From NCBI RefSeq assembly GCF_029581275.1, contig NZ_CP120742.1:3332001-3396000 (forward strand): a stretch of DNA of 64,000 nucleotides, in the 5' to 3' direction. Below are positions 24,420 to 32,480 of this stretch, one piece after another. Position numbers and translations under genes: made by a program. Position 1 is the first letter of the stretch; each line of letters opens with the position of its first letter. The DNA is from Micromonospora sp. WMMD1155 (lineage in GTDB: Bacteria; Actinomycetota; Actinomycetes; Mycobacteriales; Micromonosporaceae). The notes beneath the pieces were generated by a model, which had not been told where the DNA came from, did not search any database, and saw nothing but the letters and a program-made list of their open reading frames with translations.

Positions 24420-26045
24420 GTGCAGGACGTCTCGGTAAACCCCGCGCCGAACCTCGCCGACCGGGTTCGTCAGGCGGCTCACGGCCGCGCGGACGGGGCC
24501 GCGCTGCACTGGCGCGACCAGACACTCAGCTGGTCCGACCTGGACGTCGCGGTGGACGCCGCCGCGCGTGGCCTGTCGACCGCCGCGCCACCCGCCCACC
24601 CCGGCGACACACCGCCACGCGTCGCGATCGCGCTGCCGAACACCGTCGACTTCGTGGTCGCCTGGCTCGGCGCCCTGCGCGCGGGACTGGTCGCCGTGCC
24701 GGTCAACCCCGGCCTCACCGCACCGGAGTTGCGGCACGTGTTGTCCGACTCCGGCGCGTCGGTGCTCGTCGCCACCGACCGGGTCCGAGGTCTGGTCGCC
24801 GACCTGACCGGCGACCTGCCCGCGCTGGTCGCCGTGCACGGCACACCGCCGACAGCCGAGACGCCCGGTCCGACCCGCCCACTCCGAGGCGGCACCGACC
24901 TGGCCGTACTCCTCTACACCTCCGGCACCGAGGGGCGGCCCAAGGGGGCGATGCTCTCGCACCGGGCGCTGCTGGCCAACCTCGAGCAGGTCGACGGGAT
25001 CGAACCGCCGGTGGTCGGGCCCGCGGACACCGTGCTGCTCGCGTTGCCGCTCTTCCACGCGTACGGGCTCAACTCGGGGCTCGGCGCGGTCATCCACCAC
25101 GGCGCGACCGGAGTGCTGCTCGACGAGCTGGGCCCGACCGCGGGGCTGGACGAGATCGCCCGGCACCGGGTCACCGTGCTGGTCGGCGTACCGTCGATGT
25201 TCTCGACCTGGGCCGATGCCCCCACGGTCCGGGCGGCGACCGCGTCGGTGCGGGTGGCGGTCTGCGGCGCGGCGCCGCTGGAACCCCCGGTCGCGGCGCG
25301 CTTCACCGAGGCCACCGGGCATCGGGTGCACATCGGGTACGGCCTGACCGAGACCGCGCCGGTGCTCACCTCCACCCTGGTGGGTGGTGTGGCCAAGGCC
25401 GGCTCGATCGGCCGGCCGCTGCCCGGGGTGGGGTTACGCCTCATCGGCGCCGACGGGGTGGACCTCTGGCTCGACGGGCTCGCCGTCCCCGACGACGACC
25501 CGGACGAGCTGGACCTCTCCGACGTGACGCCGGGCACCGACCCGGGGCAGATCGTCGTGCGCGGCCCCAACCTCTTCGACGGCTACTGGCCCGACCGGCG
25601 GGGTGGGCCCGACGCCGACGGCTGGTGGGGCACCGGGGACATCGCCTACGCCGACGAGGACGGGGACCTCTTCCTGGTCGACCGGCTGGGCGAGCTGATC
25701 CTGGTCAACGGGTTCAACGTCTATCCGCACGAGGTCGAACTCGTGCTCAGCGGGCATCCCGGGGTGGCCGAGTCGGCGGTACTGGGTGTGCCGCACCCGC
25801 GGACCGGCGAGACTGTGCGGGCGTACGTGGTGCCGAAGCCGGGGCGACCGGTGACCGGTGAGGAGTTGCTCGCCCACTGCGCACGGAACCTGGCCCGGTT
25901 CAAGTGCCCGACCGCCGTCGAGATCGTCGACGCCCTGCCCCACTCGGCGATCGGCAAGGTACGCAAGACCCAGCTCCGGTCGGCGGCTCCGGCCGGCCCG
26001 CCCGCACCCGCCGACACCCGCACGGAGGTAACCGATGGCCACTGA
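24420..26045 (+). CDS. AMP-dependent acyl-CoA synthetase / fatty acid-CoA ligase
   Basis: A 541-residue adenylate-forming enzyme that activates a carboxylic (probably fatty) acid to its CoA thioester. The P-loop-like motif is VLLYTSGTEGRPKGAML, followed by LALPLFHAYGL, the A5 motif IGYGLTETAP, the A7/A8 region WWGTGDIAYADEDGDLFLVDRLGELI and the C-terminal catalytic Lys in AIGKVRKTQL. A 25-residue insertion rich in Asp (DDDPDELDLSD) sits before the hinge. It overlaps the glutaredoxin-like gene by 11 bp. GTG 24420 is preferred; GTG 24402 is in frame too. Confidence 0.88.
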   Translation: MQDVSVNPAPNLADRVRQAAHGRADGAALHWRDQTLSWSDLDVAVDAAARGLSTAAPPAHPGDTPPRVAIALPNTVDFVVAWLGALRAGLVAVPVNPGLTAPELRHVLSDSGASVLVATDRVRGLVADLTGDLPALVAVHGTPPTAETPGPTRPLRGGTDLAVLLYTSGTEGRPKGAMLSHRALLANLEQVDGIEPPVVGPADTVLLALPLFHAYGLNSGLGAVIHHGATGVLLDELGPTAGLDEIARHRVTVLVGVPSMFSTWADAPTVRAATASVRVAVCGAAPLEPPVAARFTEATGHRVHIGYGLTETAPVLTSTLVGGVAKAGSIGRPLPGVGLRLIGADGVDLWLDGLAVPDDDPDELDLSDVTPGTDPGQIVVRGPNLFDGYWPDRRGGPDADGWWGTGDIAYADEDGDLFLVDRLGELILVNGFNVYPHEVELVLSGHPGVAESAVLGVPHPRTGETVRAYVVPKPGRPVTGEELLAHCARNLARFKCPTAVEIVDALPHSAIGKVRKTQLRSAAPAGPPAPADTRTEVTDGH

Positions 26046-26289
26046 CGCCCGGCTCGCCCTGATCACCCGACCCGGCTGCCACCTCTGCGACGACGCCAAG
26101 GCGGCGCTCGACCGGGTGGTGGCGGTCACCGGCGACAAGTGGGTCGAGTGGGACGTCACCGGCGACGAGGGCCTGGAACGGGAGTACGGGGACCGGCTGC
26201 CGGTGGTGATGCTCGACGGCAAGGAGCACGGCTACTGGCGGGTCGAGGAGGACCGGCTGCTGCGGGACCTGACCACGCCACAGCTCTGA
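26035..26289 (+). CDS. Glutaredoxin family protein
   Basis: An 84-residue thioredoxin-fold protein of the DUF836/glutaredoxin-like family, corresponding to Rv0508. The redox motif is C15-H-L-C18 in RPGCHLCDDAK, the cis-Pro lies in DRLPVVMLDG, and a final helix follows. It begins inside the 3' end of the acyl-CoA synthetase gene, so the two are co-translated. The reductant is not known; mycothiol or thioredoxin reductase systems are possible in actinobacteria. Confidence 0.9.
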   Translation: MATDARLALITRPGCHLCDDAKAALDRVVAVTGDKWVEWDVTGDEGLEREYGDRLPVVMLDGKEHGYWRVEEDRLLRDLTTPQL

Positions 26290-26297
26290 GGGGTGCC

Positions 26298-26303
26298 TAG
26301 GGT
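26298..26303 (+). promoter_or_regulatory. -10 hexamer TAGGGT of the HAD hydrolase gene (leaderless)
   Basis: TAGGGT ends 6 nt before the ATG at 26310, so this gene can be transcribed apart from the glutaredoxin gene 20 bp upstream. Confidence 0.55.
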
Positions 26304-26309
26304 GCTCTG

Positions 26310-26972
26310 ATGACCCCTGCGCACCCGCACCTCGTCTGGGACTGGAACGGCACCCTGCTCAACGACCTCAGCCTGGTGGTGTCCGCCACCAACGTCGTGT
26401 TCGCCAGCCTCGGCGGGCCGACCGTCACCCCCGACGAGCACCGGGTGCGGTTCCGCCGCCCGATCGCCGAGTACTACGCCGAGGTGCTCGGGCAGGCCGT
26501 GGACGCCGACGAGTTCGGCCGCCTGGACCGGATCTTCCACGACGCGTACCGCACCGGGTTGACGACCTGTGAGCTGGCCGCCGACGCCCGCACCGCGATG
26601 GCCGCCTGGCCCGGCAGCCAGAGTCTGCTCTCCATGTGGTTCCACGAGGAACTGGTGCCGACCGTGCACACCTACGGGCTGACCGGTCAGTTCACCCGGG
26701 TCGACGGGCTGCGGGCCACGGTCGGCGGCGACCGGAAGGCCGAGTCGCTCAAACTGCACCTGGCCGAGCTGGGTGTGGACGGCGCCTCCGTGGTGCTGAT
26801 CGGCGACTCCATCGACGACGCGGACGCGGCGACCGCGGTCGGCGGCCGGGCGGTGCTCTACACCGGCGGGTTCACCGACCCGGCCCGGCTGCGCGCCTCC
26901 GGCCACCCGGTGGCCGACACCCTCACCGACGCGGTGGCCCTGGCCCGGCAGGTCAGTTCCGCAGATAGGTGA
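26310..26972 (+). CDS. HAD family hydrolase, phosphoglycolate phosphatase-like
   Basis: A 220-residue HAD hydrolase. Motif I is WDWNGTLLND, with D11 as nucleophile and Asn13 where most HADs have the second Asp, a variant found in a Gph-like subgroup. A helical cap follows. Motif III is the Lys of GGDRKAESL, and motif IV is VVLIGDSIDDADAA. The substrate is unknown. Its last 20 bp overlap the end of the convergent response regulator gene. Confidence 0.87.
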   Translation: MTPAHPHLVWDWNGTLLNDLSLVVSATNVVFASLGGPTVTPDEHRVRFRRPIAEYYAEVLGQAVDADEFGRLDRIFHDAYRTGLTTCELAADARTAMAAWPGSQSLLSMWFHEELVPTVHTYGLTGQFTRVDGLRATVGGDRKAESLKLHLAELGVDGASVVLIGDSIDDADAATAVGGRAVLYTGGFTDPARLRASGHPVADTLTDAVALARQVSSADR

Positions 26973-27606
26973 GGACGGCCAGCACCCGACGGTGCTGCTC
27001 GGTGTCCGGCGGCAGGGTGAGCTTGGTGAAGATGTTGCGCACGTGCTTCTCCACCGCCCCGTCGCTGACCACGAGCGCGCGGGCGATGGCGGTGTTCGAA
27101 CGCCCCTCCGCCATCAGCGCCAGCACCTCCCGCTCACGCGGGGTCAGCTCGCTCAGCGGGTCGTCGCGGCGACGCCGGGCGAAGAGCTGACCCACCACCT
27201 CCGGGTCGAGCACCGTGCCGCCGGCCGCCACCCTGCGCAACGCGTCCAGGAACTCGTCGATCGCGGCGACCCGGTCCTTGAGCAGGTAACCGATCCCACC
27301 ACCGGAGCCACCGGTGGTGGCGAGCAGATCGTCGGCGTACGAGACCTCGACGTACTGGGAGAGCACCAGGATCGGGGTACGCGGCACCAGCCGGCGGGCC
27401 TCCACCGCCGCGCGCAGCCCCTCGTCGGTGTGTGACGGCGGCATCCGGACGTCGACGATCGACACGTCGGGCTGGTGCTCCACCACCGCCTCGACCAGCG
27501 CGTCGCCGTCCCCGACGGCGGCCACCACCTGGTGCCCGCTCTCGGTCAGCAGCCGGACCAGCCCCTCGCGGAGCAGGACGGCGTCGTCGGCGATCACGAT
27601 GCGCAT
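26953..27606 (-). CDS. NarL/LuxR-type response regulator
   Basis: A 217-residue two-component regulator. The receiver domain begins MRIVIADDAVLLREGL with acidic D7/D8 and phospho-acceptor D52 in VSIVDVRMPP. The C-terminal LuxR helix-turn-helix contains LTPREREVLALMAEGRSN and SDGAVEKHVRNIFTKL. ATG 27606 is chosen as the usual family start; GTG 27624 is an alternative. It lies 40 bp after the cognate histidine kinase gene and its end overlaps the convergent HAD gene by 20 bp. Confidence 0.92.
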   Translation of the reverse strand: MRIVIADDAVLLREGLVRLLTESGHQVVAAVGDGDALVEAVVEHQPDVSIVDVRMPPSHTDEGLRAAVEARRLVPRTPILVLSQYVEVSYADDLLATTGGSGGGIGYLLKDRVAAIDEFLDALRRVAAGGTVLDPEVVGQLFARRRRDDPLSELTPREREVLALMAEGRSNTAIARALVVSDGAVEKHVRNIFTKLTLPPDTEQHRRVLAVLTYLRN

Positions 27607-27646
27607 GGCTGTGTTGTCTACCACGTCGGGGCCGCCTTTCGGTGGT

Positions 27647-28951
27647 TCACAGCGGCAGGCCGGCGCGGACCTCGGTGGGGCCGCCGCTCGGGCTGACCAC
27701 GGTCAGCTCACCACCGGCGGCCCGTACCCGGTCGGCGATCCCGGCCAGACCGTGCCCCTTGGCGAGGTGCGCGCCGCCCTGCCCGTCGTCGCCCACCCGC
27801 ACTTGCAGGTGGGAGCCGTGCCGGGCGACGGCCACGGTGGCCTCGGTGGCCCGGGCGTGCTTGGCGACGTTCGTCAGCGCCTCGGCCACCACGAAGTACG
27901 CGGTGTTCTCCACCGCCGGGTCGAGCCGCCCGGCCGGGGTGCCGAGCTGCGGATCCACCTGTAGCTCGATCGGGATCAACCCACGGGCGGCGATGGCGGC
28001 CAGGGCGCTGGGCAGGCCCCTGTCGACCAGGATCGGCGGGGCGATGCCCCGGGACAGCGCCCGCAGCTCGGCCAGCGTGTCCCGGGTCTGGCTGACCGCC
28101 TCGTCGATGGTCCGACCGGCTGCCTCCGGGTCGGAGGCGAGCTGCAACCGGGCCCGGCTGAGGTCCATCGCCAGTCGGACCAGTCGCTGCTGGGGGCCGT
28201 CGTGGATGTCGCGTTCCAACCGGCGCAACGCGGACGCCTCGGCGGACACGGCGGCCCGCTTCTGCTCCTCCAGCACGGTGATCCGGTCCCGCATCTCGGC
28301 CACCCCGGTCAGCATGGCCCTGGCGAAGCTGGCCTGCAGCAGCGCGCAGCCCCGGACCACGATCGGCAGGGTGATCAGGAAGAACACCCCGAGCGCGGTG
28401 TTCAGGCCGATCCGGGCGGTGGTCGAGTCGCCCAGGCCGAGCAGTTGGGCCAGATTCTGGTCGCCCTCCCCGGACGGGTGGGGAATGGCCCAGTCGTAGG
28501 CCCAGTAGAGGGAGCCGGCGATCGCGAGGGCCCACCAGACCATGGTCACCACGAAGGTGCCGACCGCCGCGATCAGTCGCAGGATGCCGTGCGCCAGGTC
28601 GAGCCAGGACTGGGCGTCCCGCATCGGCACGAAGATCCGCCGCCAGGCGTTCGCCCCCGCCTCGGGCAGCCGGTAGTGCGGCCGGATCCGCGGCTGGCGG
28701 AGCACCGCGGGCAGCCGGAGCCGCTCGACGTCGGCCAGCGCGCGGGCCGCGTACAGGGTGCCGCTGAGGATCGGCAGGCCGATCACCGTGACCACCAGGC
28801 CGACGCCGACCGAGAGGCCGACGATGAGGACGACGAAGCTGGCCAGTGCCAGGGGCAGGCCGAGCAGTACGTACCCGGAGTCGACGAAGAGTTGGCGGGG
28901 GATGCTCGGTGCCGGCGTCGGCGGGTCGCTGGTGGCGGCAACGGTGGTCAT
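27647..28951 (-). CDS. Sensor histidine kinase with N-terminal membrane sensor domain
   Basis: A 434-residue kinase of the NarL-partner type. Residues 20-210 form a multi-helix membrane sensor domain (helices near 25-66, 125-150 and 185-207). The dimerisation motif RRLERDIHDGPQQRLV has phospho-acceptor H250. The HATPase_c part has EALTNVAKHARAT, VGDDGQGG and GHGLAGIADRV. ATG 28951 is preceded on the minus strand by TAGCCT at leaderless distance; the frame remains open to 29989 but without support. It forms an operon with the response regulator downstream. The signal is unknown; membrane perturbation is possible. Confidence 0.9.
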   Translation of the reverse strand: MTTVAATSDPPTPAPSIPRQLFVDSGYVLLGLPLALASFVVLIVGLSVGVGLVVTVIGLPILSGTLYAARALADVERLRLPAVLRQPRIRPHYRLPEAGANAWRRIFVPMRDAQSWLDLAHGILRLIAAVGTFVVTMVWWALAIAGSLYWAYDWAIPHPSGEGDQNLAQLLGLGDSTTARIGLNTALGVFFLITLPIVVRGCALLQASFARAMLTGVAEMRDRITVLEEQKRAAVSAEASALRRLERDIHDGPQQRLVRLAMDLSRARLQLASDPEAAGRTIDEAVSQTRDTLAELRALSRGIAPPILVDRGLPSALAAIAARGLIPIELQVDPQLGTPAGRLDPAVENTAYFVVAEALTNVAKHARATEATVAVARHGSHLQVRVGDDGQGGAHLAKGHGLAGIADRVRAAGGELTVVSPSGGPTEVRAGLPL

Positions 28952-28958
28952 GCCCCAA

Positions 28959-28964
28959 AGGCTA
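28959..28964 (-). promoter_or_regulatory. -10 hexamer TAGCCT of the sensor kinase gene (leaderless)
   Basis: On the minus strand TAGCCT ends 7 nt before the ATG at 28951. Confidence 0.55.
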
Positions 28965-29186
28965 GGCAGCCGGGCCTCCCGTCCCCATCCCGAAGCCCCG
29001 CCTCTCCGCCGTAGTGCTGCCCCTACCACCTGCGGGACGACCCCTGGACGGCCCGGCGCGGGATTGGTCAGAGAAGTCGGGATTGAGCAATAATCGCCCG
29101 GGCGGCGCGCGCGGAAGACCCGTCGGATCGATCTTGCGGAATGGAGGTGCTGGTGAGGTTGCGTCACGCAGCGGCAAGATCGCGAT

Positions 29187-29215
29187 TTGTGCACGTCTTC
29201 ACAAGCGCCTACGCT
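29187..29215 (+). promoter_or_regulatory. rex promoter with Rex operator (ROP)
   Basis: TTGTGCACGTCTTCACAA (29187-29204) is an 18-bp dyad differing by one base from perfect symmetry and matching the known Rex operator pattern TTGTGAA-N4-TTCACAA. TTGTGC would be the -35; 17 bp later TACGCT (29210-29215) is the -10. Rex would therefore block its own promoter and that of the hem genes. Confidence 0.85.
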
Positions 29216-29323
29216 GTGACTCCGACGCGCCCTGCTAGCACAGCCGGCAACCTCGGTCGTCAGCGGGAGTCCACAAACGGCCGACCAGCGGAGTTGGCCG
29301 AGGATCGCACCGCACGGAGTCTC

Positions 29324-30094
29324 ATGAGTCAGCACCGTCACCCAGGCGCGCCCGGCCGCGCCGGTGCCGTACCAGCGCTCCCGGACCTGCCTGAGGCGAC
29401 CGTCGCTCGGCTGCCGGAATACCTGCGCGCGCTGCACAACCTCGCCGAGACAGGGCACGAGACGGTCTCCAGCGAGGGCCTCTCCGCCGCCGCCGGGGTC
29501 AACTCCGCGAAGCTCCGCAAGGACCTGTCCCACCTCGGCTCGTACGGCACCCGGGGCGTCGGCTACGACGTCGCGCTCCTGATCGAGCAGATCGAGTATG
29601 TGCTCGGGCTCACCCAACGACGGGCCGTCGCCCTGGTCGGCGTGGGTAATCTCGGTCACGCTCTGGCCGGCTACGACGGCTTCGCCAGCCGAGGCTTCCG
29701 GATCGCCGCACTGCTCGACGCCGATCCCTCCCGGGTCGGCGAGGAGATCAACGGCCTGGTGGTCAGGCATGTCGACGACCTGCCCACGGTCGCCGCCGAG
29801 GAAGCCCTCGCGATCGGCGTGATCGCCACCCCGGCCGCCGCCGCCCAGCAGGTCGCCGACCAACTGGTCGCCGTCGGCGTGACGAGCATCCTCAACTTCG
29901 CGCCGTGCGTACTCTCGGTTCCGGAGGGGGTCGACGTGCGCAAGGTCGACCTCGCCATCGAGCTGCAGATTCTGTCCTTCCACGAGCACCGCAAGGCGTC
30001 GCTGACCGCGCTGCCCGCCACCGGCGGGTCCGCTCTCACCGCCCTGCCGGGCGGGTTCGCGGCCACCGACACCCAGGAGGCGATCGGCACGTGA
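29324..30094 (+). CDS. rex: Redox-sensing transcriptional repressor Rex
   Basis: A 256-residue repressor that senses the NADH/NAD+ ratio and leaves DNA when NADH binds. The winged-helix N-terminus includes LPEYLRALHNLAE, SSEGLSAAAGVNSAKLRKDL and the wing SYGTRGVGYDV. The Rossmann domain has ALVGVGNLGHALAGYDGF, and the C-terminal domain-swap helix contains LAIELQILSFHEH. ATG 29324 begins the protein at the usual place; the frame is open from 29141 through the promoter. Its stop overlaps the hemA start as GTGA. An operator matching the Rex consensus lies in its promoter. Confidence 0.96.
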   Translation: MSQHRHPGAPGRAGAVPALPDLPEATVARLPEYLRALHNLAETGHETVSSEGLSAAAGVNSAKLRKDLSHLGSYGTRGVGYDVALLIEQIEYVLGLTQRRAVALVGVGNLGHALAGYDGFASRGFRIAALLDADPSRVGEEINGLVVRHVDDLPTVAAEEALAIGVIATPAAAAQQVADQLVAVGVTSILNFAPCVLSVPEGVDVRKVDLAIELQILSFHEHRKASLTALPATGGSALTALPGGFAATDTQEAIGT

Positions 30095-31488
30095 AACTGC
30101 TCGTCGTCGGCGCGTCCTACCGGACCGCCCCGGTCGCCACGCTGGAGCAGCTGGCCGTGCCCCCGGCCGACCTGACCCGCACCCTGGACCGCCTGATCGC
30201 CCTGCCGTACGTCTCCGAGGCGGTGATCGTCTCCACCTGCAACCGGGTGGAGGTGTACGCCGCGGTGTCCGGTTTCCACGGCGGGCTCGGCGACGTCTGC
30301 GCCGTCCTGGCCGAACAGGCCGGCAGCCCTCCGGCGGCGCTCGCCAGCCACCTGTACGTGCACTACGACAACGCCGCCGTGGACCACGTCTTCCGCGTCG
30401 CCACCGGCCTGGACTCGATGGTGGTCGGCGAGGCGCAGATCCTCGGGCAGTTGCGCGACGCGTACCACTGGGCGACCGGTGCCGACTCGGCCGGCCGCCT
30501 GCTGCACGAGCTGATGCAGCAGGCGCTGCGGGTCGGCAAGCGGGCCCACGCCGAGACCGGCATCGACCGGGCCGGCCAGAGCGTCGTCACCGCCGCGCTG
30601 GAGTTGGCCGCCGGATACCTCGACGGCGACCTCGTCGGCCGCCCGGCCCTGGTGGTCGGTGCCGGCGCGATGGGCTCGCTCGGAGTGGCCACCCTGTCCC
30701 GGCTGGGCGCCGGGCCGCTCACCGTCAGCAACCGGGGCGCCGACCGGGCCGTCCGGCTCGCCGAGTCGTACGGGGCGAGTGCCGCACCGATGGCCGAGCT
30801 GGCCGACACTCTCTCCACAGTGGACATCGTAGTGGCCGCCACCGCGTCCACCGAACCGGTCCTCACCCGGTCGGTGGTCAGCGCGGCGCTGGCCGAACGG
30901 GACCCGGCCCGGGGCCCGCTGGTCCTGCTCGACCTGGCCGTTCCACGCGACGTCGAGGAGGGCGTCGCCGAGCTGCCCGGCGTCGAGGTGATCGACATCG
31001 ACCGGATGGCCGCACTGCTCGCCGACGGCCCCGCCGCCGCCGACGCCGCCGCCGTCGAGCGCATCGTGCTGAGCGAGGTGGAGGGTTTCCTCACCTGGCT
31101 GCGCGGCGCCGACGTGGCACCCACCGTGGCCGCGCTGCGCGGTCGCGCCGACGACGTCGTCACCGCCGAGCTGCGCCGACTCGCCCAGCGTCGCCCCGAC
31201 CTCGGCGACGACCTGCGAGCCGAGGTGGCCCGCACGGTGCACCGGGTCGTGCAGCGACTGCTGCACCAGCCCACCGTCAAGGTCCGCCAGTTGGCCGCCG
31301 AGCCCGGCGGCGACCAGTACGCGGCCCTGCTGCGCGAACTGTTCGACCTCGAAGTCCCGCAGACCTCGCCGGTGGACACCGTCCCCGACGTCCTCACGCC
31401 CGACCTGGGCCTGCCGATGCCCGGCACCGCCCCGATGCCCATCGCCGACGCCGCCGAGCCGACCCCGCCCACCGGAGGTGCGCGATGA
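30091..31488 (+). CDS. hemA: Glutamyl-tRNA reductase
   Basis: Reduces glutamyl-tRNA(Glu) to glutamate-1-semialdehyde, the first committed step of tetrapyrrole synthesis by the C5 route. The 465 residues include the catalytic Cys50 in IVSTCNRVEVYA, the substrate-binding GASYRTAPVATLEQL, the DSMVVGEAQILGQ region, the NADPH site VVGAGAMGSLG and a C-terminal dimerisation helix bundle. GTG 30091 overlaps the rex stop; AGGAGG lies 11 nt upstream within rex. It is the second gene of the rex-hem operon, so transcription probably follows the NADH/NAD+ state through Rex. Confidence 0.96.
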   Translation: MKLLVVGASYRTAPVATLEQLAVPPADLTRTLDRLIALPYVSEAVIVSTCNRVEVYAAVSGFHGGLGDVCAVLAEQAGSPPAALASHLYVHYDNAAVDHVFRVATGLDSMVVGEAQILGQLRDAYHWATGADSAGRLLHELMQQALRVGKRAHAETGIDRAGQSVVTAALELAAGYLDGDLVGRPALVVGAGAMGSLGVATLSRLGAGPLTVSNRGADRAVRLAESYGASAAPMAELADTLSTVDIVVAATASTEPVLTRSVVSAALAERDPARGPLVLLDLAVPRDVEEGVAELPGVEVIDIDRMAALLADGPAAADAAAVERIVLSEVEGFLTWLRGADVAPTVAALRGRADDVVTAELRRLAQRRPDLGDDLRAEVARTVHRVVQRLLHQPTVKVRQLAAEPGGDQYAALLRELFDLEVPQTSPVDTVPDVLTPDLGLPMPGTAPMPIADAAEPTPPTGGAR

Positions 31489-32480
31489 CCGCCCCCCTGC
31501 GCCTCGGCACCCGGGGCAGCGCCTTGGCGATGGCCCAGTCCGGCCAGATCGCCGAAGCGTTGACCGCCGCCACCGGCCGCCCGGTCGAGCTGGTCGAGGT
31601 CGTCACGGCCGGCGACCGCTCCACCGCGCCGGTGCACCGGCTCGGCGTCGGGGTGTTCGTCTCCGCGCTGCGCGACGCGCTGGCCGCCAGGACGATCGAC
31701 TTCGCGGTGCACTCGTACAAGGACCTGCCCACGGCTGCCGCCGCCGGGCTGCACATCGCGGCGGTGCCGGCCCGGCAGGACCCGCGCGACGCGCTGATCG
31801 CCCGCGGCGGTCGGACGCTCGCCGAGTTGCCGCCCGGAGCCACCGTGGGCACCGGCGCGTTGCGCCGCATCGCCCAACTGCACGCGCTCGGTCTGCAACT
31901 CGAGGTCACCCCGATCCGCGGCAACGTGGACACCCGCCTGGCGCGGGTGCTCGGCCCCGACGCCGACCTGGACGCCGTCGTCCTGGCCCGAGCCGGGCTG
32001 GCCCGACTCGGCCGGGTCGACGTGATCACCGAGACGCTGGACCCGATGCTCATGCTGCCCGCGCCCGCCCAGGGCGCGTTGGCAGTGGAGTGCCGGGCCG
32101 ACGACCAGGACCTGGTCGAGCTGCTCGCGGTGCTCGACCACGCACCGTCGCGTGCCGCGGTCACCGCGGAACGCGCGTTTCTGGCAACCCTGGAGGCCGG
32201 GTGCAGCGCACCCGTCGCCGCCTATGCCATCCTCGCCGAAGGCGAGCCAGTCGGCTCTGCCGCCGAAGGCGATGTTGTCAATGAGATCTACCTGCGCGGG
32301 GCGGTGATCAGCCCGGACGGCACTCGTGACCTCCGGCTTTCCCGCACCGGAACGCCCGCCGACGCGGCGGAGATCGGTAAGGCACTCGCCGCCGAACTCC
32401 TCGACCTCGGCGCCGACTCGATCCTCGGCCACGAAGGACACACCGGCCCGGGGACCCAGCAATTTGGGAGCACAGAATGA
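31485..32480 (+). CDS. hemC: Porphobilinogen deaminase (hydroxymethylbilane synthase)
   Basis: Condenses four porphobilinogen molecules to hydroxymethylbilane. The 331-residue protein starts LRLGTRGSALAMAQSGQIAE, has the active-site segment FAVHSYKDLPTAAAAG and the Arg-rich cofactor region GTGALRRIAQL, and carries the dipyrromethane-attachment Cys240 in LEAGCSAPVAAYA. It overlaps hemA by four bases (ATGA) and hemD by four bases, so translation is coupled. The 3' fifth, from about 32220, uses a few less GC-biased codons than the rest. Confidence 0.96.
   Translation: MTAPLRLGTRGSALAMAQSGQIAEALTAATGRPVELVEVVTAGDRSTAPVHRLGVGVFVSALRDALAARTIDFAVHSYKDLPTAAAAGLHIAAVPARQDPRDALIARGGRTLAELPPGATVGTGALRRIAQLHALGLQLEVTPIRGNVDTRLARVLGPDADLDAVVLARAGLARLGRVDVITETLDPMLMLPAPAQGALAVECRADDQDLVELLAVLDHAPSRAAVTAERAFLATLEAGCSAPVAAYAILAEGEPVGSAAEGDVVNEIYLRGAVISPDGTRDLRLSRTGTPADAAEIGKALAAELLDLGADSILGHEGHTGPGTQQFGSTE

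Larger units (their letters stand above)
28952..29323. other. Divergent region between the sensor kinase and rex
   Basis: 372 bp. It contains the kinase promoter at the left end (28959-28964), a GC-rich middle without visible structure, and the rex promoter with a Rex operator (29187-29215) towards the right. The rex mRNA would have a leader of about 100 nt. No gene seen. Confidence 0.6.

Noticed and set aside
29141..29323. N-terminal extension of Rex
   Set aside because: It would translate the Rex operator and -10 region; the known family start corresponds to 29324.
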